Source: a virus | Virus record (IMG/VR): IMGVR_UViG_3300037234_000381 | Location: 1 to 37,978 of that record | Strand: one strand, 5' to 3' | DNA: 37,978 nucleotides | Part shown: positions 27,542 to 35,807 of the stretch, piece by piece | How positions within the stretch are numbered: the stretch's first letter is position 1 | Layout: the number at the start of each line of letters is the position of its first letter | Notes under the pieces: model-generated | Seen by the model: only the letters and a program-made list of their open reading frames with translations | Database searches by the model: none | Told to the model about the DNA's origin: nothing | Position numbers and translations under genes: made by a program

Positions 27542-29137
27542 CTATCGGCCTCCGCTGTCTGCGTCAAATGTGACGGCGTTAGTTTTTGCTTTTGGTTGAT
27601 TGGAGGTTGTAAACCCTACATTACCCGACCATTTAGGAGCCGCTTTATAATCTTTACCTATTACAGAGCGAATAAATCTACCCTTAGAGATAGAAGTGTC
27701 TTGACTCGACCCAGCTTTCCAATCACCATAACCCTTGTGAAGTGCGCCATCTTTTGAATTAAGTGTTTTTTCTAACCCTTTGGTAAGTTGTTGATACACT
27801 TCCCTCATGTTTTTAGCGTCCCTCTCTGTTATAAGAGCGCCTGTACCAAGAGCCCTATTAGGGAGATTGCTCATCCATGCCATAGCTGATTTATCTAGTC
27901 CTAAATCCATTTCACCAATATTGATGGCTTCATCTGAAGAAGCACGAGATAAAACACTAGCAACCATTTTAAGAGCTTGAGGGTTTCCCCTCCCTGCTAG
28001 CTCTAGCTGACCTGATAACTTCTGTAAGCTACCTAAAAGCTTTATCTCAGGCTTCAAGGTTCTTTGCATGTTATCACGATGGTCTTTATATTTAACATCA
28101 TCGTACTTAGTCTTATTCAATGCTAATTCTTCAGCTTTACGTTTTTCGTTTTCGGTAGCTCTAACAAAATCAAGAGTGGAGTCTTTCTTATCCCATTTCA
28201 TACTAGGCTTAAGGGCTAACTTATCATGCTCAAGTATTAGATTATCAAAGGCGTCTTTAACCTCTTTATATCCCTCATCCCCTGGATTCATACCGCCAAA
28301 TTTAACAGAAAGGTTGTTTAGCTTTTGAGCTACGTCCGCTTGTTGGCCCATGTGCTCTTTCATAATAGCCATGTTACCAGTGACACCACTACCCTTTTTA
28401 GGGATCATAAGGTCAAAGCCCACTTTTGGAGAGTATTGCCCAATATTTGAAAGAGATTGATTTTCAAACCCTGGCGCTTCTTCTGAAATATCAAACCCTT
28501 GCATCTCCGCAGTGCGGTCTTCAATACCTCTACGAACTCCACCCATGCGCTGTTTATACCATCGGGCGTTTTCCGCTTCCTGTGCTTTCCTGTGCTTACC
28601 CTGTAGCTTCTTGATATTCTCTTCTACCTTCTGAGAGAAAAGCTCTTCATAGATTGGAGGCCTATTCAAGGCAGCCTCTTCTGCGTTTACGTCAATATCA
28701 TCTATAGTACCGTCAACAGAAACAGAGGGAGCTGTATATGTAGCAGAATCTAAAGCCATAGCCTCATCACTAGAGATAGTATCAACACCCTCAAGCTCTG
28801 CCTGTGCTAATCGTTGAGCCTCTTGCATTAGTGCGGGTGGTACTTCAGATTTACCTAATGAATCTAAACTCGCTCTTTGCTCACCCATTTGTTTATTAAT
28901 CGCATCCTCTTCAACTTCAGCAGCTCCATAAACATAACGCTCAGGGGTTTTAAACTGCTCCTGCCTCTGTTTAGCTTTGGCCAACATATCAAACAAACGT
29001 TTCTTTTTAGCCTCTTCCTCTGCGTACAAACGATTCTGTTTAGCTCCACGCCCTAGAGCCTGGCCAATAGAACCACCTTGGCCCCCAAAGTCAGGGGTCC
29101 GAAATGTTGCGTTAAAAATATCAATTCCTGAAGCCAT
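27542..29137 (-). CDS. Ejection protein, gp20-like position (531 aa)
   Basis: Second of the three putative ejection proteins. Highly helical, Lys/Glu/Gln/Ala-rich (GAKQNRLYAEEEAKKKRLFD, KAKQRQEQF), with a soluble, charged middle and a Ser/Gly C-terminus. No motif of known enzymes. Identification rests on order and composition, as these proteins diverge strongly. One-base gap to the upstream gene. Confidence 0.65.
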   Translation of the reverse strand: MASGIDIFNATFRTPDFGGQGGSIGQALGRGAKQNRLYAEEEAKKKRLFDMLAKAKQRQEQFKTPERYVYGAAEVEEDAINKQMGEQRASLDSLGKSEVPPALMQEAQRLAQAELEGVDTISSDEAMALDSATYTAPSVSVDGTIDDIDVNAEEAALNRPPIYEELFSQKVEENIKKLQGKHRKAQEAENARWYKQRMGGVRRGIEDRTAEMQGFDISEEAPGFENQSLSNIGQYSPKVGFDLMIPKKGSGVTGNMAIMKEHMGQQADVAQKLNNLSVKFGGMNPGDEGYKEVKDAFDNLILEHDKLALKPSMKWDKKDSTLDFVRATENEKRKAEELALNKTKYDDVKYKDHRDNMQRTLKPEIKLLGSLQKLSGQLELAGRGNPQALKMVASVLSRASSDEAINIGEMDLGLDKSAMAWMSNLPNRALGTGALITERDAKNMREVYQQLTKGLEKTLNSKDGALHKGYGDWKAGSSQDTSISKGRFIRSVIGKDYKAAPKWSGNVGFTTSNQPKAKTNAVTFDADSGGR

Positions 29138-29138
29138 A

Positions 29139-29981
29139 TTATCTACCGTATTGGTTAGCTAAGTACTGACCACCCATGTTAATAAGTTGGCCGCCTAAAG
29201 CTTGTTTAGTTTTGCCTGATTGTATCTGAGATAACCCCGAAGAGGAGGGCATGAGAGGTGCGCTAACAGGTGCTAGGTTTCCACCAGCTCGGCCCGCCGT
29301 TCCAAATCTTATAGCGCCCGCTGTATTATCAATAGCACCAAGCCCCAAAGAAGCTAAATTGCTTGCCTTATTATACCTGGTGTCTTCTGCGTCAACATCT
29401 AGGCCGTAATCTGTGTAGTGTTTACCTTGCTCAAAGTTACGGTCTTGAACCATACGATTAGAAGCGTCACCATATCCTTTTTTCCCGATTTGTTGAGCCC
29501 TGTCTGCTATCGCTTTCTGAGCTGCACCCGATAACATAGAGCCTGTAGCTGCTCCACTTGCATTTACCGCCCTGGTAGCTTGTTCTTTTTGGTAATCAAT
29601 AGAAGGGTCTAAAAAATCCTCAACAGTCTTCCCATACTTGAAATCTTCACGTACAGGGCCGCCTTCTCTTTGCATCTCCTCGACACCTTGGCCCGCTAAT
29701 CCTGAAAATGGTGCATATAATTCTGCTAGTTTTTCCTCAGAAGGGTTATAAATATCTTGCATTGACTGCATGTACTCTTCACGAGAAATCTTATTTTGTT
29801 GAAATTGAAGCTCCAACATTTCTTTTTGTGCTTGGATTTGGCTTTCAATACCCGCCGCCTGGTCATCGCTACCCATGAGAGACAATAAACCACCCGCTCC
29901 CGCACCAATAGCAGCACCCCAAGGGCCCGCCACAGAGCCCGCCGCCGCTCCTCCCGCTACTCCACTTGCTAAATCAGCCAT
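29139..29981 (-). CDS. Ejection (DNA transfer) protein, gp7-like (280 aa)
   Basis: First of the three ejection-type proteins. The start is a Gly/Ala-rich hydrophobic segment (ASGVAGGAAAGSVAGPWGAA, IGAGAGGLLSL) typical of DNA-transfer proteins that enter the host membrane, followed by a coiled helix (QIQAQKEMLELQFQQNKISR) and an Ala/Gly region. The genes overlap by one base with the 145-aa gene upstream. Good fit to P22 gp7 in place and composition. Confidence 0.75.
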   Translation of the reverse strand: MADLASGVAGGAAAGSVAGPWGAAIGAGAGGLLSLMGSDDQAAGIESQIQAQKEMLELQFQQNKISREEYMQSMQDIYNPSEEKLAELYAPFSGLAGQGVEEMQREGGPVREDFKYGKTVEDFLDPSIDYQKEQATRAVNASGAATGSMLSGAAQKAIADRAQQIGKKGYGDASNRMVQDRNFEQGKHYTDYGLDVDAEDTRYNKASNLASLGLGAIDNTAGAIRFGTAGRAGGNLAPVSAPLMPSSSGLSQIQSGKTKQALGGQLINMGGQYLANQYGR

Positions 29982-30418
29982 TACGAGCCTCCTCTTTTAC
30001 TTATCTTAGTTAAAATAGTTCCTTGAACGATAACACGTCCACTATATGCTGCACTCGTGAAAGAAATAATATTGTCTTTACAATAAGCGCCTGATACTAA
30101 TGTAGAATTTTCCCAAACTTGTAACATACCTGGGAGCACAGTTAAGTCCTGTCTACCTAATGTAAAAGTACCATTTGTAAATGTAACCCCATTATCCCAT
30201 ACAAACAGAAAAGAAACCTCCCGACCTGTTGAGGAAACGTAGGAATCATCGGGCACCGTATCAATACCTGAAGAGGAGAACAGCCTAGAATCAATATTCC
30301 ATTGACCATTTAAAGAAGTCCCAAGGTCTGCGAACCACTGAAGCCAAGCATCACTTGGTATGTTAGCCTCAGAGCTCAAGAAATCATCTTGAATGGGGGC
30401 GTATGCAATTGTAGCCAT
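29981..30418 (-). CDS. Small beta-rich virion protein, needle/gp26 position (145 aa)
   Basis: Unknown. It lies between the gp10-like and gp7-like genes, where P22 encodes the tail needle gp26 and gp14. However it is predicted beta-rich (VSFLFVWDNGVTFTNGTFTL, LPGMLQVWENSTLV) with no long coiled coil, so it is not an obvious needle. It may be a tip, plug or adaptor. Overlaps neighbours by one base on each side. Confidence 0.6.
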   Translation of the reverse strand: MATIAYAPIQDDFLSSEANIPSDAWLQWFADLGTSLNGQWNIDSRLFSSSGIDTVPDDSYVSSTGREVSFLFVWDNGVTFTNGTFTLGRQDLTVLPGMLQVWENSTLVSGAYCKDNIISFTSAAYSGRVIVQGTILTKISKRGGS

Positions 30419-32181
30419 TAGAAGTTTTGACCTTTCGTATAAGTTAGTTTTGCGCCTGTTATGTAAGCATCCACAGGGTCAGATATTGAAATCCTAACTA
30501 CGTTGTCACGACCACGCCCACACCTACGAGCAGAAGCTCTTTGTGAATATTTACCGACCTTACCAATAGGGATATTTCGCATCGTATTGAACGTATTACC
30601 TGAATCGTTTGATATTTCTAACATAAGTATTGGGTCTGTACCACGCATGCCCTGTATTTGATTCGTAAACTCTCCATAATTGGCTTGAAGACCCACACCT
30701 GTTTGCATATCAATATCCAACCTATCCATAAACATTAGCTGCATATCATCAAAATAAATAGGTGATTCATGAGTCCTGACTATTGGCCTTCCATCCCACT
30801 CCACCTTTCTATCAGCCTCCAGGGTGAACAGAAGAGGGCCCGCATTAGAGCCACAAATAACCCTTTCAAATGCAAACGTAGCAAACAGCACAGCCCAACG
30901 CCTATTAACGTTAGTGAAAGCGTCCCTTGTGGCTCTCTCACTCCATAGCCCAGTCGCTAAGTCTAGGCACCAAGTCATATTCAAATGAGTAAAATTCAAC
31001 GTGTAAAACGTATGCCCTGCCTTTTGGTGTGTAAATCCCACGGCGTCTTGGGTTGCCTCAGGGGTCTTATCTAGTAAAGACTCTAAAGCATGGTTAGACA
31101 CCCTTAGACTCTTATTACCTTGTGATTTGTAGACCACGTTTTTTCCAGCTTCAGAAGAACCTAGCCAGAACACTTGGTCACCTATTGAAGCGGTAGAATA
31201 ACGAGCTCCACACCCTATTTGAGAGTTTGAACCACCTATACGCCTGAAAGGTAAATCATCATTAATATCGGTTCTCCACACCTCAATAGACCTAGGACCA
31301 AAGAACCAAATATCACCGTTCCTTATTTCCATAGATATAATAGGGTCCGCTGAACCCTCGGCAACCGCAAAGCCTAAAGGTTCAATCACCTTAGCTTGTC
31401 TAGGCAGTGACCAAAAGAATTTGTTATTGTTTTCTAAATCGGTATCATTGTTTATGATTATAATACGTTGATTTATAAACTTTAATTTTGCAGGGTTTTG
31501 AAAGCCCGCAATATTCTGTGTGTCGATAACCTCAGCAATATTATTGTCTAGTGGCATAACTACATACTGAAATCCATCAGCTAGGCACAAACTAACGCCA
31601 TCGTCTACGATTGAAACCCTAGTTGTCAAATCAGTTATAGTAAAACGCTCTACTGTTGAGCCATCTGCAAAGCCTTCAAATACGGACCCTGCAAAGCAAG
31701 TAAATAGCCTACCTGTGCTAGTTGTGTATAATCCCCTACATTCTGCGTTAGGGTCCACACCTGGTATTGGACTCTCACCTGTAGTTACAACTAAACCCCC
31801 GAGCTCTTCAGTAGTAGAATCAGAAATAAAAGAGAAATAGGTAAATGATGTGGCTGAATTAACAGAAACCACCTTCACATTAGTTTCATCATAGGAGGTA
31901 GTCCCGCCTATTGTAACGATTTGGTTAAGTATTAAGTTGTGAGGGTCGGAGGTCTCAACCGTTATACCGTTTGGATTGGTCCCAACCCCTTGAATACTTG
32001 TGATAAGTTGGTCAGGGAGTGGATTGGTAGTAAAAGTTTTGGTGCCAGGTGTAGGTATCAAAGCAGTAGGTCTTTTACCTTGACCCTCTGTTGATTCAGG
32101 AAACCAATTAACAGTTTTACGGACGCTAATACTTTTGGAGCTTGCAGGGTATGAGCCTGTTACAAAGTCAATAGTAGGCAT
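30418..32181 (-). CDS. Packaged-DNA stabilisation/tail hub protein, gp10-like (587 aa)
   Basis: Forms the tail hub under the portal that seals the packaged DNA. Typical P22-gp10 features: an opening with KTVNWFPES and PTPGTKTF; the beta-propeller-like middle with IRNGDIWFFGPRSIEVWR, GDQVFWLGSSE and TWCLDLATGLWSERATRDAF; and a C-terminus with MLEISNDSGNTFNTMRNIPI and RVRIS-like strands. Longer than P22 gp10 (472 aa) because of an N-terminal insertion. Order coat - gp4-like - gp10-like supports the call. Confidence 0.82.
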   Translation of the reverse strand: MPTIDFVTGSYPASSKSISVRKTVNWFPESTEGQGKRPTALIPTPGTKTFTTNPLPDQLITSIQGVGTNPNGITVETSDPHNLILNQIVTIGGTTSYDETNVKVVSVNSATSFTYFSFISDSTTEELGGLVVTTGESPIPGVDPNAECRGLYTTSTGRLFTCFAGSVFEGFADGSTVERFTITDLTTRVSIVDDGVSLCLADGFQYVVMPLDNNIAEVIDTQNIAGFQNPAKLKFINQRIIIINNDTDLENNNKFFWSLPRQAKVIEPLGFAVAEGSADPIISMEIRNGDIWFFGPRSIEVWRTDINDDLPFRRIGGSNSQIGCGARYSTASIGDQVFWLGSSEAGKNVVYKSQGNKSLRVSNHALESLLDKTPEATQDAVGFTHQKAGHTFYTLNFTHLNMTWCLDLATGLWSERATRDAFTNVNRRWAVLFATFAFERVICGSNAGPLLFTLEADRKVEWDGRPIVRTHESPIYFDDMQLMFMDRLDIDMQTGVGLQANYGEFTNQIQGMRGTDPILMLEISNDSGNTFNTMRNIPIGKVGKYSQRASARRCGRGRDNVVRISISDPVDAYITGAKLTYTKGQNF

Positions 32182-32189
32182 TTATCCCC

Positions 32190-33218
32190 CTAGTAAGAGT
32201 TGTTTCTGACGTTGTAGCGCCTATTTGAGCCACGAACAGCGCCCCGAGTAGATAGAATTTGCGGGTTAACCTGAGCCCTTTTGATTCCATTTAAATACTT
32301 AAGGGCTAGTCTAGCCATTTCTTGAAGCTTTGGTCCGCCATATTGAGACGCTAAAATCTCTGATACTGCGTACTGTAGAGCTATAAAGAACCCATTAGGG
32401 AGATTGATAACATCATTAAGGTTGTATTCACCCATCACAACCTCATTAGAAAGCCTATAGTCAGCATTAATAGAAGAGAACACCTCAATGGTCATTAGAG
32501 GGTAATCAGTCCGCACAGTGTACTTATTGCCTAAGCCTAGTGTAATACCCCCCGCATCTGAAAGATACTGAAGCCTTCCCGAGTCTGCCGAAATAGGGTC
32601 TACATATTCCATCGGGTACAATTGGCCCGCACCACCCTGGGCTAGATTAATGATCTTGTTAGGTCTTTTTATGAACACATCGGCGTATAAGAAAACACCT
32701 TCAGTCGTGGTTAGTGTCATATTTGAGAAATAAAGGGTTTCCCCTGCGGTTATATCGGGCCCAACAAATGAAGATAGAGTAGCATCGTAAACACTGACTG
32801 TAAATGTGGGGTCTGTTGAAACCTTACCTAGTGTCAATGTGCTAGAGCTTGGGATTATAAACTTATCGCCATTGTCTAGGGTCATAACAGCATCACTAAA
32901 GGCGGGTACGGTTCCCACACCTGTAATTGTATTGGATAATCCTGTTATGGTGCCGCTAACTAGGTTCGAGGTTTCCCCAGGGTCCTGCTCTAAATGCTTA
33001 CCGACTGTAAATGTACGCCCAGTAAGTCCGTTTAATGTAAAATCGGTTAGTGTTTCAGTATAGGGTACAAGGGCCTCGTTATCCCAAAAAGATAAGATTC
33101 CGTTCATTTCATCAACCGCTTGAGAAGCCTCATTAGCTTCTAAAGTTTCTTGGGGCTCAATAATACCAGCTGAACGTGCTGCCCGAGTGACTAAATCCCT
33201 TGCTGTCTTGGATGACAC
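32190..33218 (-). CDS. Tail accessory/adaptor protein, gp4-like (342 aa)
   Basis: Probable head-to-tail adaptor that binds the portal. The start (RDLVTRAARSAGIIEPQETL, ANEASQAVDEMNGILSFWDN) and the C-terminal helical region (NGFFIALQYAVSEILASQYG, ALKYLNGIKRAQVNP) match the P22 gp4 adaptor fold, but a beta-rich insertion of about 100 residues separates them, so the protein is twice as long as P22 gp4. P22 gp4 also has muramidase activity; that cannot be judged here. Confidence 0.75.
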   Translation of the reverse strand: MSSKTARDLVTRAARSAGIIEPQETLEANEASQAVDEMNGILSFWDNEALVPYTETLTDFTLNGLTGRTFTVGKHLEQDPGETSNLVSGTITGLSNTITGVGTVPAFSDAVMTLDNGDKFIIPSSSTLTLGKVSTDPTFTVSVYDATLSSFVGPDITAGETLYFSNMTLTTTEGVFLYADVFIKRPNKIINLAQGGAGQLYPMEYVDPISADSGRLQYLSDAGGITLGLGNKYTVRTDYPLMTIEVFSSINADYRLSNEVVMGEYNLNDVINLPNGFFIALQYAVSEILASQYGGPKLQEMARLALKYLNGIKRAQVNPQILSTRGAVRGSNRRYNVRNNSY

Positions 33219-33222
33219 GCTA

Positions 33223-33444
33223 TTAGCCCTCTTCTTTTAATAGGTCTAGCGCCGCTGCTGCCGCCGCTTCTGCTTTTTTTCTGTTTGTGATAGCTGCTTT
33301 TTGTTGAGGCGTCAAAGGTGGCACAAGAGACTTACCTTTATACTGAAAGCCTATTTTGTTTAGTCTAAGCTCATCCTCTTTGTCTATTGCCAAGAATGTT
33401 CTGCCTCTGTCACCTGTAAATGTTAACGTCTTAGGATATTCCAT
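33223..33444 (-). CDS. Hypothetical protein between coat and gp4-like (73 aa)
   Basis: A beta-strand N-terminus (YPKTLTFTGDRGRTFLAIDK) and a basic, Ala-rich helical C-terminus (RKKAEAAAAAALDLLKEEG). It follows the coat-gene terminator, with TTGGAG before the ATG. Could be a small decoration or completion protein; no family recognised. Confidence 0.65.
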   Translation of the reverse strand: MEYPKTLTFTGDRGRTFLAIDKEDELRLNKIGFQYKGKSLVPPLTPQQKAAITNRKKAEAAAAAALDLLKEEG

Positions 33445-33467
33445 GTGTTACTCCAATTTGATAAAAG

Positions 33468-33498
33468 AAGAGGCCAACATTATTACAGTTGGCCTCTT
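33468..33498 (-). terminator. Terminator/attenuator after the coat gene
   Basis: AAGAGGCCAAC pairs perfectly (11 bp) with GTTGGCCTCTT around nine bases, followed on the minus strand by CTTTTAT. The weak T-run suggests partial termination, keeping coat expression above the tail genes. Confidence 0.75.
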
Positions 33499-33527
33499 TA
33501 GTGATATTGTGAAGCTTAAGAGATCTC

Positions 33528-34835
33528 TTATTCTTCGATGTAACGCACAGCTAGTTCTTGGCGTAGAATTTGGTAACCAAATAATACATCTAGGCGTGAA
33601 ATGAACTTATTGTTTTTAGTGTCAAAGTCACGAACAAAGCGAAGTGAAATTCCATCATACACCTGGCGTGAAGCCATGTCTGTTCCTGTAGGTAGTACAA
33701 GGTCAGCGAATCCGATTGTAAACGCATCTTTGTGGAAACCAACAGATTGAGCTTTAACACCCGCACCGCCCGCTGTACCAATAAATGCGATTGCACTACC
33801 ACTTGCAGTAAGTGTAGACTGATTCGCTTGTGCTGCCCAAAACTTTTCGTCTTGAGTCGTAACTGTTCCAGGAACTACATAAGAAATAGCACCTAGTTCA
33901 AGGCCACGACTTGTAAGGCGTGTATTACCTGGACCCGCACCAACTTCTTGATTAAGAGAGCTGTAATCAGCAAGAGCTTGATACTTAATGGATGTTGCAG
34001 CACTAAGAGCTTTTTCAGCTACTACGAATTTACGAAGTGTAGCGTAGACTTTTTTGGTCTCATCATGCACCTCGTAAACGCCAGCTACAGTAAATACAGT
34101 ACCCAACTCTACATCAGCAGGGAGAGCTGAAACAGTTAAGGCAGACCCGCCTTGAGTAAAGTCAGACCCAGCAGTTACACCAGCAAGAACGTTGTTTAGT
34201 GTAATTGTAGGAATACGGCTAGATTGAACGAAGTCAAACCCGCCTGTTTTACCAATGTACCCCTCTGTGTATTGCTTAGAGATTGAAGACGCTGATTGGA
34301 ATAATCCTTTAGTGTCATCAAGGATGCCCACTTGTTGGATTGGGTCAATCATGAAACATCTGTTTGCATCAGCAGGAGCTAGATTTTGGTCCATAACAGC
34401 CTTAGCCATAACCACATCTTTCCAAACAGGTGCAGAGCTTGAAACAGTCGCAGCGATACCGTTCACCATGCTCAAAGCCGTAGCTTCAACAGTGGACGCT
34501 AGTTGAGCCATCGCAGGTTCAAGAACGTTCTTAGAGAAGTTGTCTAGGCCTAGTGTAAGCTCAGTAGAACTAAAGTCGAAGTCTACACCAAGTAGCTTGG
34601 TAAGAGTCAACTGTGTGTTAGTCTCACGGAAATCTTGAGCGTCAGACACATCACCTTCACGAGTGATAAACTTAGCTGGTTTTCTAATACGGATTGAATC
34701 ACCAATACTAGCGCCATCAGTAGAGAATGATTTGTCGTATTGACGGTTAATTTTACCCACAAAGGATAGTTTTTCATGAAGGATTCTTAGTCCCTCTTTT
34801 GTAATTTGGTCAGCTGTTAATATTTGATTAGCCAT
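33528..34835 (-). CDS. Major capsid (coat) protein, P22 gp5-like (435 aa)
   Basis: P22-type coat of HK97 fold. Recognisable pieces are the start (ANQILTADQITKEGLRILHE), the GDSIRIRKPAKF strand, TKLLGVDFDFSSTELTL, the LEPAMAQLASTVEATALSMV helix, the FDFVQSSRIPT region and the beta-rich telokin-like insertion after VTAGSDFTQGG. Length matches P22 coat (430). AAAAAGGTAACAC precedes the ATG. A hairpin after the stop attenuates downstream genes. Confidence 0.92.
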   Translation of the reverse strand: MANQILTADQITKEGLRILHEKLSFVGKINRQYDKSFSTDGASIGDSIRIRKPAKFITREGDVSDAQDFRETNTQLTLTKLLGVDFDFSSTELTLGLDNFSKNVLEPAMAQLASTVEATALSMVNGIAATVSSSAPVWKDVVMAKAVMDQNLAPADANRCFMIDPIQQVGILDDTKGLFQSASSISKQYTEGYIGKTGGFDFVQSSRIPTITLNNVLAGVTAGSDFTQGGSALTVSALPADVELGTVFTVAGVYEVHDETKKVYATLRKFVVAEKALSAATSIKYQALADYSSLNQEVGAGPGNTRLTSRGLELGAISYVVPGTVTTQDEKFWAAQANQSTLTASGSAIAFIGTAGGAGVKAQSVGFHKDAFTIGFADLVLPTGTDMASRQVYDGISLRFVRDFDTKNNKFISRLDVLFGYQILRQELAVRYIEE

Positions 34836-34879
34836 GTGTTACCTTTTTAGTTTAGTGTGTTTTTGGACTATCGTCCTAG

Positions 34880-35668
34880 TTATCCATGCACTTTCCTGGA
34901 CCTTGCTTTCATCCAATCTTCGATTGACATGCTCGATTCAGATACTCGTGCTTTCCCCTTACTTCTATTTTTAGGAGTAGGAGAAGCGTTTGTGGTTGTT
35001 GACTCTTTAGGCTGTACAGCTTTCCTATACAGCTTTCTTTCCAACAGCCTTATATGTTCGGAACGCTCAGCTACTGACATGTCAATGACATCATAAGCCT
35101 CTTCAGGATTTGACGCAAGGTGAAAAGCTATTCTAGGGCCTATTACTGAGCCTGAAATAACTTGCAGCACATCAACTGGGAAGTCCACATCAAGTGAAGA
35201 AACAACTTCTCTATAATTAGGCATTTCCTCCCCAAAGTCTTGTAGTTTTTCGTTCCATGCTTCAGATGCTTTAGATGACGCCGCCTTTTGAGCATTATCA
35301 GATTGCGTAGCCTCGTCCCTTTTATCGAACAACGCTTGTGCTTTCTTTTCTATTTGCAAATCCATCCATTCATCGTCAGTATAATCATCTCTGTTTAATT
35401 CTGGCTCTTTATGGTTAGACTCCTGACTCGCCTTAAGTTCATCAATTTCACGCTGCATTTCCTTTTTTTGTCGGGTTAATGCTGCAAATCTTTTGGTTAC
35501 ACCTTTGGGCAACTGTTCTTCTTTAGGTTTCTCAACTTCTTCAGGTGCCCCTGTTTCCGTTTCTTCCCCTGTAGGAACCTCACTGTTTATACTGTTAGCT
35601 TCAGTAGGCGTTTCGGTGCCTTCGTCCTCGGATAAATCTAGGTGTTCGATGATTTCTTCGTCCATCAC
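34880..35668 (-). CDS. Scaffolding protein, P22 gp8-like (262 aa)
   Basis: Directs capsid assembly and leaves before packaging. An acidic N-terminus of about 60 residues is followed by a helical, coiled-coil-like middle (KRFAALTRQKKEMQREIDEL) and a short basic C-terminus (IEDWMKARSRKVHG) where P22-type scaffolds bind coat. Slightly shorter than P22 gp8 (303 aa). Located between portal and coat as in P22. AGGAG sits before the ATG. Confidence 0.82.
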   Translation of the reverse strand: MMDEEIIEHLDLSEDEGTETPTEANSINSEVPTGEETETGAPEEVEKPKEEQLPKGVTKRFAALTRQKKEMQREIDELKASQESNHKEPELNRDDYTDDEWMDLQIEKKAQALFDKRDEATQSDNAQKAASSKASEAWNEKLQDFGEEMPNYREVVSSLDVDFPVDVLQVISGSVIGPRIAFHLASNPEEAYDVIDMSVAERSEHIRLLERKLYRKAVQPKESTTTNASPTPKNRSKGKARVSESSMSIEDWMKARSRKVHG

Positions 35669-35807
35669 ACTCTCCTATAGAGTTAAGTAGCAAAGTTGTA
35701 CCGCAACTAAGAACGGTTATAAGCAAAACCTATCACCTTGCATAAAGCAATAGATTTCACTTATGATTAAAATATACCTAATTTTTTACATACATGCCAA
35801 ACTTATT
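35669..35807 (-). promoter_or_regulatory. Portal-scaffold intergenic region, possible promoter
   Basis: The largest gap in the late operon (139 bases). Minus-strand candidates for -10 boxes are TATATT (in GGTATATTTTAATC) and TATAAC (in GCTTATAACCG), each without a clear -35. A secondary late promoter for scaffold and coat is possible. Confidence 0.3.
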
